A DNA stretch of 8,224 bases from Archangium sp. (GTDB taxonomy: Bacteria > Myxococcota > Myxococcia > Myxococcales > Myxococcaceae): NCBI GenBank assembly GCA_016793585.1, contig JAEUJR010000642.1:1-8224 (forward strand), written 5' to 3'. Both the position numbers and the translations under genes were made by a program. This document shows, piece after piece, positions 1-6,026 of the stretch. How positions within the stretch are numbered: the stretch's first letter is position 1; each line of letters begins with the position of its first letter. The notes below the pieces were generated by a model that was given only the letters and a program-made list of their open reading frames with translations, ran no database searches and was not told where the DNA came from.

Positions 1-879
1 CTGGTCGAGGAGGTCGGTGACGAGGCCTTCGCGGCCGCCGAGGCGATGAACGTGCGTGGGCCGCTCGTGGGCCGGGTGAACACGCTGCGTGGCACGAGGG
101 AGCAGTGCATCGCCGCGCTGGAGCAGGAGGACGTTCGCGTCACGCCCACCCTGCTCTCTCCGCTGGGAATCCTCATCGAGACGCGCACCAACGTGTACTC
201 GCTCGAGGCCTTCAAGAAGGGCCTCTTCGAGGTGCAGGACGAGGGCAGCCAGCTGCTCGGCATGCTGGTCGACGCGCCGCCGAAGAAGGTGGTCGACGCG
301 TGCGCGGGCGCGGGCGGCAAGACGTTGCAGCTCGCCGCCCAGATGAAGAACCGCGGTGATCTCTACGCCCTCGACATCGGTGAACGCCGCCTCGAAGAGC
401 TCAAGGAGCGCACGCGCCGCGCCGACGTGCACAACGTTCGCATCAAGCCGATCACCGACGACGACAAGGCGCTCGAGCCCGTGGCCGCGCTGGTGGGCCA
501 GGCCGACCGCGTGATGATCGACGCGCCCTGCAGCGGCTCGGGCACCTTCCGCCGCAAACCCGACGCGCGCTACCGCCTCACCGAAGACTCCCTGAAGGAG
601 CACGTCGAGATTCAGAAGCGGCTGCTCGAGCGCTTCTGCCCACTGGTGAAGCCCGAGGGGCTGCTCGTGTACGGAACGTGCAGCTACTTCCGCGACGAGA
701 ACGAAGACGTCGTGAAGTGGTTCCTGGGCAGGCACCCCGAGTACTCGCTGGTGCCGGCCGAACGGTCGCTGGGCAAAGAGCTGGCAGCGAAGACGTGCCG
801 CGACGGCTTCTTGCGCCTGTTCCCGCACCGCCACGGCACCGACGCCTTCTTCGGCGCGATTCTCAAGCGCGCGAAGTAA
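1..879 (+). CDS. RsmB/NOP2-family RNA (cytosine-5) methyltransferase, 5' end missing
   Basis: Partial gene: the frame is open from base 1 and the real start lies outside the window (the ATG at 46 is internal). The visible 292 residues hold the catalytic half of a SAM-dependent RNA m5C methyltransferase. Numbering from base 1, I see the N1-domain stretch ending FEVQDEGSQLLG (about 76-87), SAM-binding motif I DACAGAGGKT (about 99-108), motif IV DAPCSGSGTFRRKPD (Cys177), and motif VI YGTCSYFRDENE (Cys227). In this family the motif VI Cys attacks C6 of cytosine and the motif IV Cys helps release the product; both are present, so the enzyme looks active. The substrate is probably rRNA, as for RsmB (16S C967), but family members differ in target, so no symbol is given. 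An N-terminal NusB-like domain, if any, is outside the window. The next gene starts 9 bases after the stop, so the two are probably cotranscribed. Confidence 0.93.
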   Translation: MVEEVGDEAFAAAEAMNVRGPLVGRVNTLRGTREQCIAALEQEDVRVTPTLLSPLGILIETRTNVYSLEAFKKGLFEVQDEGSQLLGMLVDAPPKKVVDACAGAGGKTLQLAAQMKNRGDLYALDIGERRLEELKERTRRADVHNVRIKPITDDDKALEPVAALVGQADRVMIDAPCSGSGTFRRKPDARYRLTEDSLKEHVEIQKRLLERFCPLVKPEGLLVYGTCSYFRDENEDVVKWFLGRHPEYSLVPAERSLGKELAAKTCRDGFLRLFPHRHGTDAFFGAILKRAK

Positions 880-888
880 CCTCGCCGC

Positions 889-2583
889 ATGAGCGAGAAC
901 GCGCTCGTTCCCAGCATCGACGTCGCGACGCCCGAGCGGGTGTCGGTCGAGCTGCCCGTCGCCGGCATCGGCTTTCGTGCGCTCGCGTACGCCATCGACG
1001 TGGCGATGCTGTTCGGCTCGGCCCTCGTCCTCTACTTCGGCTACTCCCTCGTCGGGCCGAGCGCCTTCGAGGTGTATCAGGGCCTCTCGAGCCTCGAGCG
1101 AGCGGCCGGGCTGCTGCTGCTCTTCATCGCCATCTGGGTCTACTGGACCGGCCTCGAGGTGCTGTGGCGCGGGCAGACGCTGGGCAAGCGGCTCATGCGC
1201 ATTCGGGTGGTGCGCTCCGACGGTTCGCCGGTGGGCGCGTTCGAGAGCGCGGTGCGCAACCTGCTGCGGCTGATCGACTTCCTGCCCGGCTGCTACCCCA
1301 TCGGCGTCATCACGATGCTGATCGATCGCCGCCACCGGCGCCTCGGTGACATCGTGGCCGGCACGATCCTCGTGCGCGAGGAGGACTTCGATCTCACGCG
1401 CTACGAGAAGACGCCCGCGCGCTCCCAGCGCACCCTCGGCACCGCCGACCTCGAAGTGGTGACGTCGTTCTTGAGTCGCATGGGCTCGCTCGACGACGAC
1501 GCACGCCTTCGCATCGGCAGACAGCTCTGCGCCCGCTTTGGAGCGAAGGACCCTGCGATGGACGAAGCGGCGGTTCGCGCGTTCCTCGAGTCGTTCGGCA
1601 GCGGCGACCAGCCGGGCGGCCTCGGCTCCTTCGTCGTCAAGCGCGTGGGCGACTGGCGCTTGCTCGAGCAGCTGCTCGTCGGGCTGCGTGGGCGAAGCGT
1701 AACGTTGGCCGATCTCTCGACGGTCGACCGCCTCTATCGCCGCGCCTCGGCCGATCTCGCGCACGCCCAGGCCTTCTTCGGCGGCACCGACGTGCACCGC
1801 TACCTGAACCAGCTCTGCGGTCAGGCGTACGGCGCGATCTACCAACGCAGCGGCGAGCGGCTGAACGGCGTCATCACCTTCTACGCGCGCACCTTCCCCG
1901 CCGTGGCGCGCGAGACCATGGGCTACACGAAGGCGGCGGCAGCGCTGATGGGGCTTGGGCTCGTGCTGGGGCTCACCACGGTGTGGCTGTCACCGAATGG
2001 CGCCGCGCTGATCCTCGACCCGACGATCCTCGATCACATTCAGCGGCGTGAGCTGTGGACCGACCAGATTCTGGAGCAGCTGCACCCGGCCGAGGCCGCC
2101 ATCGCGATCTTCACCAACAACCTGCGCGTCTGCTTCGCGGCCTTCGCCACCGGCATCACCGCGGCGACCGGCACCGTGTTCCTGCTCGTGTACAACGGCG
2201 TGCACGTGGGGGCGATTCTCGCGGCCTGCGCACAGAACGACGTCGCGGGCACCATGCTCTCGTTCATGTCGGCGCACGGGCCGGTCGAGCTCTCGATCAT
2301 CGCCATCACCGGAGCGGCCGGGCTCGTCATCGGGCACGCGCTCATCGAACCGGGAGAACGGCCACGCGGCGTGGTGCTCCGGGAGCGGGCGACGAAGGCG
2401 GTGCAGCTCGTGCTCGGCTGCAGCCCCTTCCTCGTGGCCATCGGCATCGTCGAAGGCTTCGTCAGCCCTGGAGCGTTCTTCCCCTGGCCGCTCAAGCTGC
2501 TGCTCGGCGTGGGCACGGGCTTCGCGTTCTGGCGCTACCTGCTCCGCGCCGGGCTGGCGGGCGATCAGGCGAAGGCGATGTGA
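889..2583 (+). CDS. RDD domain-SpoIIM (DUF95) fusion membrane protein
   Basis: A 564-residue integral membrane protein joining two families normally encoded as separate neighbours. Residues about 20-165 are an RDD domain: the first helix carries Arg30 and Asp37 (GFRALAYAID), followed by the loop GQTLGKRLMRIRVV (95-108) and RRLGDIVAGTILV (150-162). Residues 180-240 are a soluble helical stretch (SFLSRMGSLDDDARLRIG) like the tails of stand-alone RDD proteins. From about 248 a SpoIIM-type protein begins: a cytoplasmic helical part (WRLLEQLL, LYRRASADLAHA) and then about six membrane segments between 346 and 552, with TNNLRVCFAAFATG (409-422) and HGPVELSIIAITGAAGL (463-479). SpoIIM itself works in forespore engulfment, but most relatives outside sporulating Firmicutes sit in MoxR/DUF58 operons, with roles in envelope stress or complex maturation inferred. 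No MoxR or DUF58 gene is visible here. No good Shine-Dalgarno precedes the ATG. The last 19 bases overlap the convergent H-NOX gene. Confidence 0.88.
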   Translation: MSENALVPSIDVATPERVSVELPVAGIGFRALAYAIDVAMLFGSALVLYFGYSLVGPSAFEVYQGLSSLERAAGLLLLFIAIWVYWTGLEVLWRGQTLGKRLMRIRVVRSDGSPVGAFESAVRNLLRLIDFLPGCYPIGVITMLIDRRHRRLGDIVAGTILVREEDFDLTRYEKTPARSQRTLGTADLEVVTSFLSRMGSLDDDARLRIGRQLCARFGAKDPAMDEAAVRAFLESFGSGDQPGGLGSFVVKRVGDWRLLEQLLVGLRGRSVTLADLSTVDRLYRRASADLAHAQAFFGGTDVHRYLNQLCGQAYGAIYQRSGERLNGVITFYARTFPAVARETMGYTKAAAALMGLGLVLGLTTVWLSPNGAALILDPTILDHIQRRELWTDQILEQLHPAEAAIAIFTNNLRVCFAAFATGITAATGTVFLLVYNGVHVGAILAACAQNDVAGTMLSFMSAHGPVELSIIAITGAAGLVIGHALIEPGERPRGVVLRERATKAVQLVLGCSPFLVAIGIVEGFVSPGAFFPWPLKLLLGVGTGFAFWRYLLRAGLAGDQAKAM

Positions 2584-3080
2584 ACGGCCGAGCCATCGAC
2601 CCGCACCGTCACCTTCTCGCGATAGAACTTCGCGACGCCGTGAATGAGGCCGGGCATCAGCGCGACGAGCCCGCGTGGTGACGAGTAGTGCATCACCAGC
2701 TCTTTGCCCTTGTCCTCGTAGCGGAAGCGGGGCGGCGCGGCGCCAGCCATCGACTTCGTCATCGCCACGTGAATGTCGTCGAGCAGCATGAGCAGCTCCT
2801 TCGTCGACTTCGCTCGCTCGAAGTACACCTTGTAGAGACCCGGCGCGTAGGTGGTGGACCAGTACTCGCCGAACGCATCCATCGCGGCCTGCGCGGTGAT
2901 CTTCAGCGTCTTCGCGGCCGAGCCGATGAGCTTCAGCACGTCACCGTCGGCCACCGTTCCCGTCGGGGTGATGATCGTGTGCGCCGGCAGGCCCGCCCCC
3001 TCCATCACCGCCTTCCAGGCTCCGTCTCCACCCTTCGACTTCGCCAGCGCCTCGAGACACTTCACGATGGTGCCCTTCAT
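2565..3080 (-). CDS. stand-alone H-NOX (haem NO-binding) domain protein
   Basis: A 171-residue cytoplasmic protein consisting of one H-NOX domain, the haem sensor related to soluble guanylate cyclase. It opens with MKGTIVKCLE, the usual H-NOX N-terminus. LLDDIHVAMTKSMAGAAPPR (100-119) carries the proximal haem ligand His104, and Tyr132, Ser134 and Arg136 form the YxSxR haem-propionate motif (HYSSPRG). Aligned from memory to the Thermoanaerobacter (Caldanaerobacter) H-NOX, the distal-pocket tyrosine that stabilises O2 (Tyr140 there) falls on Leu141 here, so preference for NO over O2 is inferred. The ATG at 3080 is chosen because it gives the family N-terminus and sits 8 bases from an AGGAG; the GTG two codons upstream is only 2 bases from it. 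The upstream gene on this strand is a peroxiredoxin, 61 bases away. No kinase, cyclase, GGDEF or chemoreceptor partner is nearby. The C-terminal strand is slightly shorter than usual. Confidence 0.9.
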   Translation of the reverse strand: MKGTIVKCLEALAKSKGGDGAWKAVMEGAGLPAHTIITPTGTVADGDVLKLIGSAAKTLKITAQAAMDAFGEYWSTTYAPGLYKVYFERAKSTKELLMLLDDIHVAMTKSMAGAAPPRFRYEDKGKELVMHYSSPRGLVALMPGLIHGVAKFYREKVTVRVDGSAVHIAFA

Positions 3081-3088
3081 CGTCACGA

Positions 3089-3093
3089 CTCCT
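3089..3093 (-). promoter_or_regulatory. ribosome binding site of the H-NOX gene
   Basis: AGGAG on the minus strand, 8 bases upstream of the ATG at 3080. It decides the start: the in-frame GTG at 3086 is only 2 bases away and too close to be used. It directly abuts the near-palindrome at 3094-3111. Confidence 0.75.
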
Positions 3094-3111
3094 GCGCCAG
3101 CATGCTGACGC
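3094..3111 (-). repeat. 18-bp near-palindrome upstream of the H-NOX gene
   Basis: GCGCCAGCATGCTGACGC (plus strand) is an inverted repeat with one imperfect pair. In minus-strand RNA the odd pair becomes a U-G wobble, giving a 7-bp stem with a CAUG loop; in plus-strand RNA it would be a C-A mismatch. It lies in the 61-base gap between the peroxiredoxin and H-NOX genes and touches the Shine-Dalgarno. No T-run follows, so it is not an ordinary terminator. It could be a protein operator, a translation-controlling hairpin or an RNA-processing site. That it is functional is inference. Confidence 0.45.
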
Positions 3112-3141
3112 TCATGGGTTCGTGGCGAAGAACAGCAAGCG

Positions 3142-3609
3142 TCAGGCCGCTGGGCGCGACTCGAGCTGCTTGACCAGGATCAGCGCCTGCGCGACGTGCT
3201 CCTTGACGCGGATCTGGGAATCGAACCGGTGACGCACGATTCCGTCGCGATCGATGACGAAGGTGACGCGGCCGGCGATGAGGCCGAAGGTCTTCTTCAC
3301 CCCCAGGGCCTTCGCGCCGACCCCACCCGGATCGGAGAGGAGCAGAAACGGCAGCCGGTGGTGCGACTTGAAGCTCGCGTGGCTGGCGGCGTCGTCGGCC
3401 GAGACGCCGATCACCTCGGCGCCCGCCTGCTTGAAGTCTTCATACGAGTCGCGAAACGAGCAGGCCTGAGCGGTGCAGCCGGCAGTCTCGTCTTTCGGGT
3501 AGAAGTAGAGAACGACGGTCTTCTTGCCGACGTACTCCGAGAGCTTCACGGGTGCGCCGTGCTCTCCCACGAAGGTGAGGTCAGGGGCCTTCTCGCCGAT
3601 CGATGCCAT
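3142..3609 (-). CDS. bcp: thioredoxin-dependent peroxiredoxin, BCP/PrxQ type
   Basis: A 155-residue cytoplasmic peroxidase of the AhpC/TSA superfamily that reduces H2O2 and organic hydroperoxides with electrons from thioredoxin. The sequence shows GEKAPDLTF (5-13), the strand VVLYFYPKD (32-40), then ETAGCTAQACSFRD (41-54). Cys45 is the peroxidatic cysteine and Cys50 the resolving cysteine, the same positions as in E. coli Bcp, which is 156 residues. VIGVSADDAASHASF (67-81) and VTFVIDRDGIVRH (115-127) complete the fold. The frame stays open upstream to about 3714, but the ATG at 3609 gives the family's usual N-terminus and length; I see no clear Shine-Dalgarno for it. It is divergent from the TerB-like gene across 55 bases and lies upstream of the H-NOX gene on the same strand, so peroxide defence and NO sensing may be coexpressed (inference). 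Confidence 0.94.
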   Translation of the reverse strand: MASIGEKAPDLTFVGEHGAPVKLSEYVGKKTVVLYFYPKDETAGCTAQACSFRDSYEDFKQAGAEVIGVSADDAASHASFKSHHRLPFLLLSDPGGVGAKALGVKKTFGLIAGRVTFVIDRDGIVRHRFDSQIRVKEHVAQALILVKQLESRPAA

Positions 3610-3664
3610 GGCCCGGACTAGCGGCCTGCCTCGGCGCTCGCAACGCGATGTATCGTTCGCCCCA

Positions 3665-3997
3665 ATGCTCCCTGCCCCGTCGAACGACCCCGTCTTCAAC
3701 GCCGAAGCGCTCAAGCTGCTGCTCCAGGTCGCGTGGGCCGACGATCAGCTCGACCCGAAGGAGCGGGCGTTCGTCGCGAAGCTGGGCCCCGCGTGGCACG
3801 TGCCCGAGGCGATCATGGCGGTGCTGCTCGATCACCTCGATCGGGGAAAGCCGCTGCCGCAGCCGAACGTGACGCTGCTACGCACGAAGCCCGATGCGGT
3901 GATCGCGAGCGCCGAAGCGCTGATGGCGGCCGATGGCGTGATCGACGCCGTCGAGGCCGACTTCATGGACCAGGTGCGGGAGCTGCTCGGGCGCTGA
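3665..3997 (+). CDS. small TerB-like helical protein
   Basis: A 110-residue soluble protein that is nearly all predicted helix. Two similar acidic helix starts are visible: LLLQVAWADDQLDPKERAFV (19-38) near the N-terminus and EALMAADGVIDAVEADFMDQ (84-103) near the C-terminus. This twice-repeated 'xADxxLDxxE' pattern is typical of TerB/DjlA-N/DUF533-like domains, which may bind metal through acidic residues. The family is named for tellurite resistance, but most members lie outside ter operons and their role is unknown; no other ter gene is present here. The ATG at 3665 is preferred because a longer in-frame version (from 3524) would run through the divergent peroxiredoxin gene. No Shine-Dalgarno precedes this ATG. 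A TATCGT at 3651-3656 would be a possible -10 for a leaderless message, but this is weak. It converges on the J-domain gene with a 3-base gap. Confidence 0.72.
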   Translation: MLPAPSNDPVFNAEALKLLLQVAWADDQLDPKERAFVAKLGPAWHVPEAIMAVLLDHLDRGKPLPQPNVTLLRTKPDAVIASAEALMAADGVIDAVEADFMDQVRELLGR

Positions 3998-4000
3998 CGT

Positions 4001-4489
4001 TCAGCCGACCGAGTGGGCCAGCGTGGCGCGGCGAATCGCGTACGGAGACTGCGCCCGGCGCTCGAGCACGATCGTCTCCCACGCCTCGTTCAGTGAGCGC
4101 ATGGTGGCGTCGTCGCCGCCTGCGTCGGGGTGGTGCTTGCGGGCCAGCGCGCGGTAGCGATCACGAATCACCTCGTCGCTGTCGCTCTCGAGGCAGCCGA
4201 GCACGCTGTACGGGTTCTTCGAGTCGAGGCTCTTGAGCCAGGCCTCGAGGCGCTCCTTCACGCCGCCGAAGACGTTCGCCGTCGGCGCGACCTGGCCCGC
4301 CGAGCGCGTGCGCACCTTCGTGTCGGCGCGGAAGACCTCGGTGTACATGCTCGAGACCCAGCGCTGGCACTTCGGGCACTGGAAGTACCGAATCGTGCCG
4401 CCGCCTCCGGTGGACGAAGACATCGTCACGCCGCAGTGGGTGCACTCGACATCGACGTTCTCGAGGGTCACCGACTTCGCCGATCGCAT
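4001..4489 (-). CDS. zinc-ribbon/J-domain protein (DnaJ-like co-chaperone)
   Basis: A 162-residue soluble protein. Residues 14-42 (from the ATG at 4489) form a zinc ribbon with two Cys pairs, CTHC (16-19) and CPKC (38-41), separated by a Ser/Gly-rich loop. A linker rich in basic residues follows. Residues about 92-142 are a J-domain: NPYSVLGCLESDSDEVIRDR, then YRALARKHHPDAGG with the HPD signature (120-122), then MRSLNEAWETI. HPD stimulates Hsp70 (DnaK) ATPase, so the protein probably directs DnaK to a target bound by the ribbon or linker; the target is unknown. It lacks the G/F region, the four-repeat zinc centre and the substrate-binding domain of DnaJ, and the J-domain is near the C-terminus rather than first. 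ATG 4489 is chosen over the TTG just before it; CGGAG lies about 11 bases upstream. Its 5' end is divergent from the HEAT-repeat/proC operon. Confidence 0.85.
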   Translation of the reverse strand: MRSAKSVTLENVDVECTHCGVTMSSSTGGGGTIRYFQCPKCQRWVSSMYTEVFRADTKVRTRSAGQVAPTANVFGGVKERLEAWLKSLDSKNPYSVLGCLESDSDEVIRDRYRALARKHHPDAGGDDATMRSLNEAWETIVLERRAQSPYAIRRATLAHSVG

Positions 4490-4527
4490 CAAAGGGCTCG
4501 CTCCGCTGTGCTACAGGTCTGTGACCG

Positions 4528-4555
4528 GTTGTACCCCCGCGTGATCGGGGGGCAA
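4528..4555 (-). promoter_or_regulatory. possible sigma-70-type promoter for the J-domain gene
   Basis: On the minus strand, TTGCCC (4555-4550) and TACAAC (4533-4528) are 16 bases apart, each matching the -35/-10 consensus at 4 of 6 positions. The implied start of transcription near 4521 would leave a leader of about 30 bases before the ATG at 4489. The spacer is occupied by the CCCCCG/CGGGGG inverted repeat. By-eye match only. Confidence 0.25.
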
Positions 4556-4559
4556 TTTT
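4534..4559 (+). terminator. terminator-like hairpin in the divergent intergenic region
   Basis: CCCCCG (4534-4539) and CGGGGG (4546-4551) can pair in a 6-bp all-GC stem with a 6-base loop, followed after four bases by TTTT. On the plus strand this looks like a short intrinsic terminator, yet it sits about 30 bases upstream of the HEAT-repeat gene rather than after a gene. It may stop read-through from the left, act as an attenuator if transcription starts before it, or be a protein-binding inverted repeat inside the candidate minus-strand promoter. The T-run is short, so confidence is low. Confidence 0.3.
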
Positions 4560-4589
4560 CTGGCCGACCACCTGTTCCCTTCCGGCATC

Positions 4590-5150
4590 ATGAGCATCGC
4601 CATGCGTCTCCCCGTTCTGCTTGCCTGTCTGTGTCTGGCTGCCCCGGCCCTCGCGCAGCCCAAGAAGTCGGCGTTCGGAAACACGAAGGACGACGAGGAC
4701 CCGGCGCCGAAGAAGATCGCACCTGCACCTACAGCCGGGCCCGACGTGGCGTTGCTGCGGGGCCTGCTCTTCGCCACCGAGCCGAACCCGCTCGAGGTGC
4801 GCACGCAGGCCATCGAAGACCTGGGCCTGTTGGGTGACGCCCGCGCCCTCAACCCGCTGGCTGGCATGATCTTCGACCCCAACCCGAGCATCTGGGGGGC
4901 GGCGCTTCGGGCCATCGGGGCCATTCGTCACCCGAGGGCCGAAGAGATTCTCTCGAACATCATTCGGCACCCGTCGCTGTCCGAGGCGCACAAGCTCAAG
5001 GCGCTCGAGTACCTGCCGTTCCAGAACACGGCGTCGGCGATTCGTTTCATCGCCTCGGTGCCGCGCACCACCACGCTGCCGACCGGCGTTCAGAACCTGG
5101 GCCGGCGCATCATGTTGGAAGTCCCCCTCGCCCGCGGAGGCACGCAGTGA
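4590..5150 (+). CDS. exported HEAT-repeat protein
   Basis: A 186-residue protein with an N-terminal signal peptide: Arg6, a hydrophobic core (7-18) and an ALA cleavage site after residue 22. Residues 23-52 are a Pro/Ala/Lys/Asp-rich linker. About 53-158 are helical repeats of the HEAT/PBS-lyase type, for example PLEVRTQAIEDLGLLGDARA (67-86) and PSIWGAALRAIGAIRHPRAE (99-118), followed by a third helical pair around 131-156. Such repeats usually form a protein-binding scaffold; the predicted location is the periplasm or outer envelope, and the partner is unknown. The start may be ATG 4590 or ATG 4602; the latter gives a tighter signal peptide, and neither has a clear Shine-Dalgarno. The gene's end contains the proC ribosome binding site and overlaps the proC start by 4 bases, so it is the first gene of that operon. 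In many genomes yggS occupies the slot before proC. Confidence 0.82.
   Translation: MSIAMRLPVLLACLCLAAPALAQPKKSAFGNTKDDEDPAPKKIAPAPTAGPDVALLRGLLFATEPNPLEVRTQAIEDLGLLGDARALNPLAGMIFDPNPSIWGAALRAIGAIRHPRAEEILSNIIRHPSLSEAHKLKALEYLPFQNTASAIRFIASVPRTTTLPTGVQNLGRRIMLEVPLARGGTQ
5136..5140 (+). promoter_or_regulatory. ribosome binding site of proC
   Basis: GGAGG inside the end of the HEAT-repeat gene, 6 bases before the GTG at 5147. It supports GTG as the proC start and the 4-base overlap (GTGA) with the preceding stop codon. Confidence 0.8.
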
Positions 5151-5971
5151 TCGACCAGCGCATCACCTTTCTCGGCGCCGGCAACATGGCGAACGCGATC
5201 ATTCGCGGCCTCATTCGATCGGGCGAGAAGCCGTCGAACATCACCGCGACCGTGAAACGCGAAGAGAAGAAGGCTGAGCTCGAGCAGACGCACGGCATCA
5301 CGGTGGGCTTCGACAACGTGGCCGCCGCGCGTGCCGCCGACATCGTGGTGCTGGCCGTGAAGCCGCAGGCGATGGACAAGCTGCTGACGCAGATCGCGCC
5401 GGTGATCGACGCGAAGAAGCTCGTCATCTCGGTCGCCGCCGGCGTGCCCATCGCCGCCATCGAGCGGCGCTTCGGCAGTGGCGCCCGCATCGTGCGCTCC
5501 ATGCCCAACACGCCTGCGCTGGTCGGCCTCGGAGCGACCGCCGTCTCGGGTGGAGAACACGCGACGCCCGCCGATCTCGAGCTGGCGAAGAAGATGTTCG
5601 ACGCCGTCGGCACGACCTACGTGCTCGACGAGGTGCTGCTCGACGCGGTGACCGGGCTCTCGGGCAGTGGCCCCGCGTACATCTTTCTCATCATCGAGGC
5701 GCTGTCAGACGCGGGCGTGAAGGTCGGGCTCTCGCGGCACGTGGCGCTCAAGCTCGCAGCCCAGACCGTCTACGGCTCGGCGAAGCTGCTGCTCGAGACC
5801 GGTGCGCACCCCGGCACCCTGAAGGATCAGGTGACCAGCCCCGGCGGCACGGCCATCGCGGGCCTGCACACGCTCGAGGCGGGCGGGCTGCGCACCACGC
5901 TCATCGACGCCGTCGAAGCCGCGACCCACCGCGCCAAGCAGCTGGGCGACAGCTTTCTGGAAAAGCAGTGA
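5147..5971 (+). CDS. proC: pyrroline-5-carboxylate reductase
   Basis: A 274-residue cytosolic enzyme that reduces 1-pyrroline-5-carboxylate to L-proline with NAD(P)H, the last step of proline synthesis. The N-terminal Rossmann domain shows ITFLGAGNMANAI (6-18); further family blocks are VVLAVKPQ (67-74), SVAAGV (95-100) and RSMPNTPALVGLGATAV (117-133). The C-terminal dimerisation/substrate domain shows TGLSGSGPAYIFLIIEAL (169-186), DAGVKVGLSR (188-197) and the ProC signature around QVTSPGGTAIAGLHTLE (228-244). Length matches the family (E. coli, 269). It starts at GTG, is translationally coupled to the HEAT-repeat gene, and is followed 55 bases later by the divIVA-like gene. ProC near divIVA and yggU is a recurrent arrangement in distant bacteria. 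Confidence 0.98.
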   Translation: MIDQRITFLGAGNMANAIIRGLIRSGEKPSNITATVKREEKKAELEQTHGITVGFDNVAAARAADIVVLAVKPQAMDKLLTQIAPVIDAKKLVISVAAGVPIAAIERRFGSGARIVRSMPNTPALVGLGATAVSGGEHATPADLELAKKMFDAVGTTYVLDEVLLDAVTGLSGSGPAYIFLIIEALSDAGVKVGLSRHVALKLAAQTVYGSAKLLLETGAHPGTLKDQVTSPGGTAIAGLHTLEAGGLRTTLIDAVEAATHRAKQLGDSFLEKQ

Positions 5972-6026
5972 GAGCGAGGCAGGCTCCGTCGCGAGTCTGC
6001 ACGCCGTGTGAACGAGGACGAACGCC

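Noticed and set aside
678..1349. Long open frame overlapping the methyltransferase and RDD genes on the plus strand
   Set aside because: Arg/Ala-rich translation typical of a shifted frame in high-GC DNA; both overlapping genes have clear family motifs.
1990..2516. Minus-strand open frames opposite the SpoIIM domain
   Set aside because: Composition reflects the complement of hydrophobic codons; the plus-strand product has strong domain evidence.
3665..3997. Tellurite-resistance locus
   Set aside because: Only a TerB-like helical domain is present; no TerC, TerD or TerZ relative is nearby, so the resistance label is not supported.
4561..4577. TGGCCG...TGTT resembling a sigma-54 -24/-12 promoter before the HEAT-repeat gene
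   Set aside because: The -12 element lacks the invariant GC, so the match is no better than chance.
4617..4635. Possible lipobox (LLAC) in the HEAT-repeat protein
   Set aside because: The hydrophobic stretch before that Cys is too short; an ordinary signal peptide cut after ALA at residue 22 fits better.
5972..6026. Short inverted repeats (GAGC/GCTC, GCGA/TCGC) between proC and divIVA
   Set aside because: Stems of only 4 bp without a T-run; expected by chance in GC-rich sequence.
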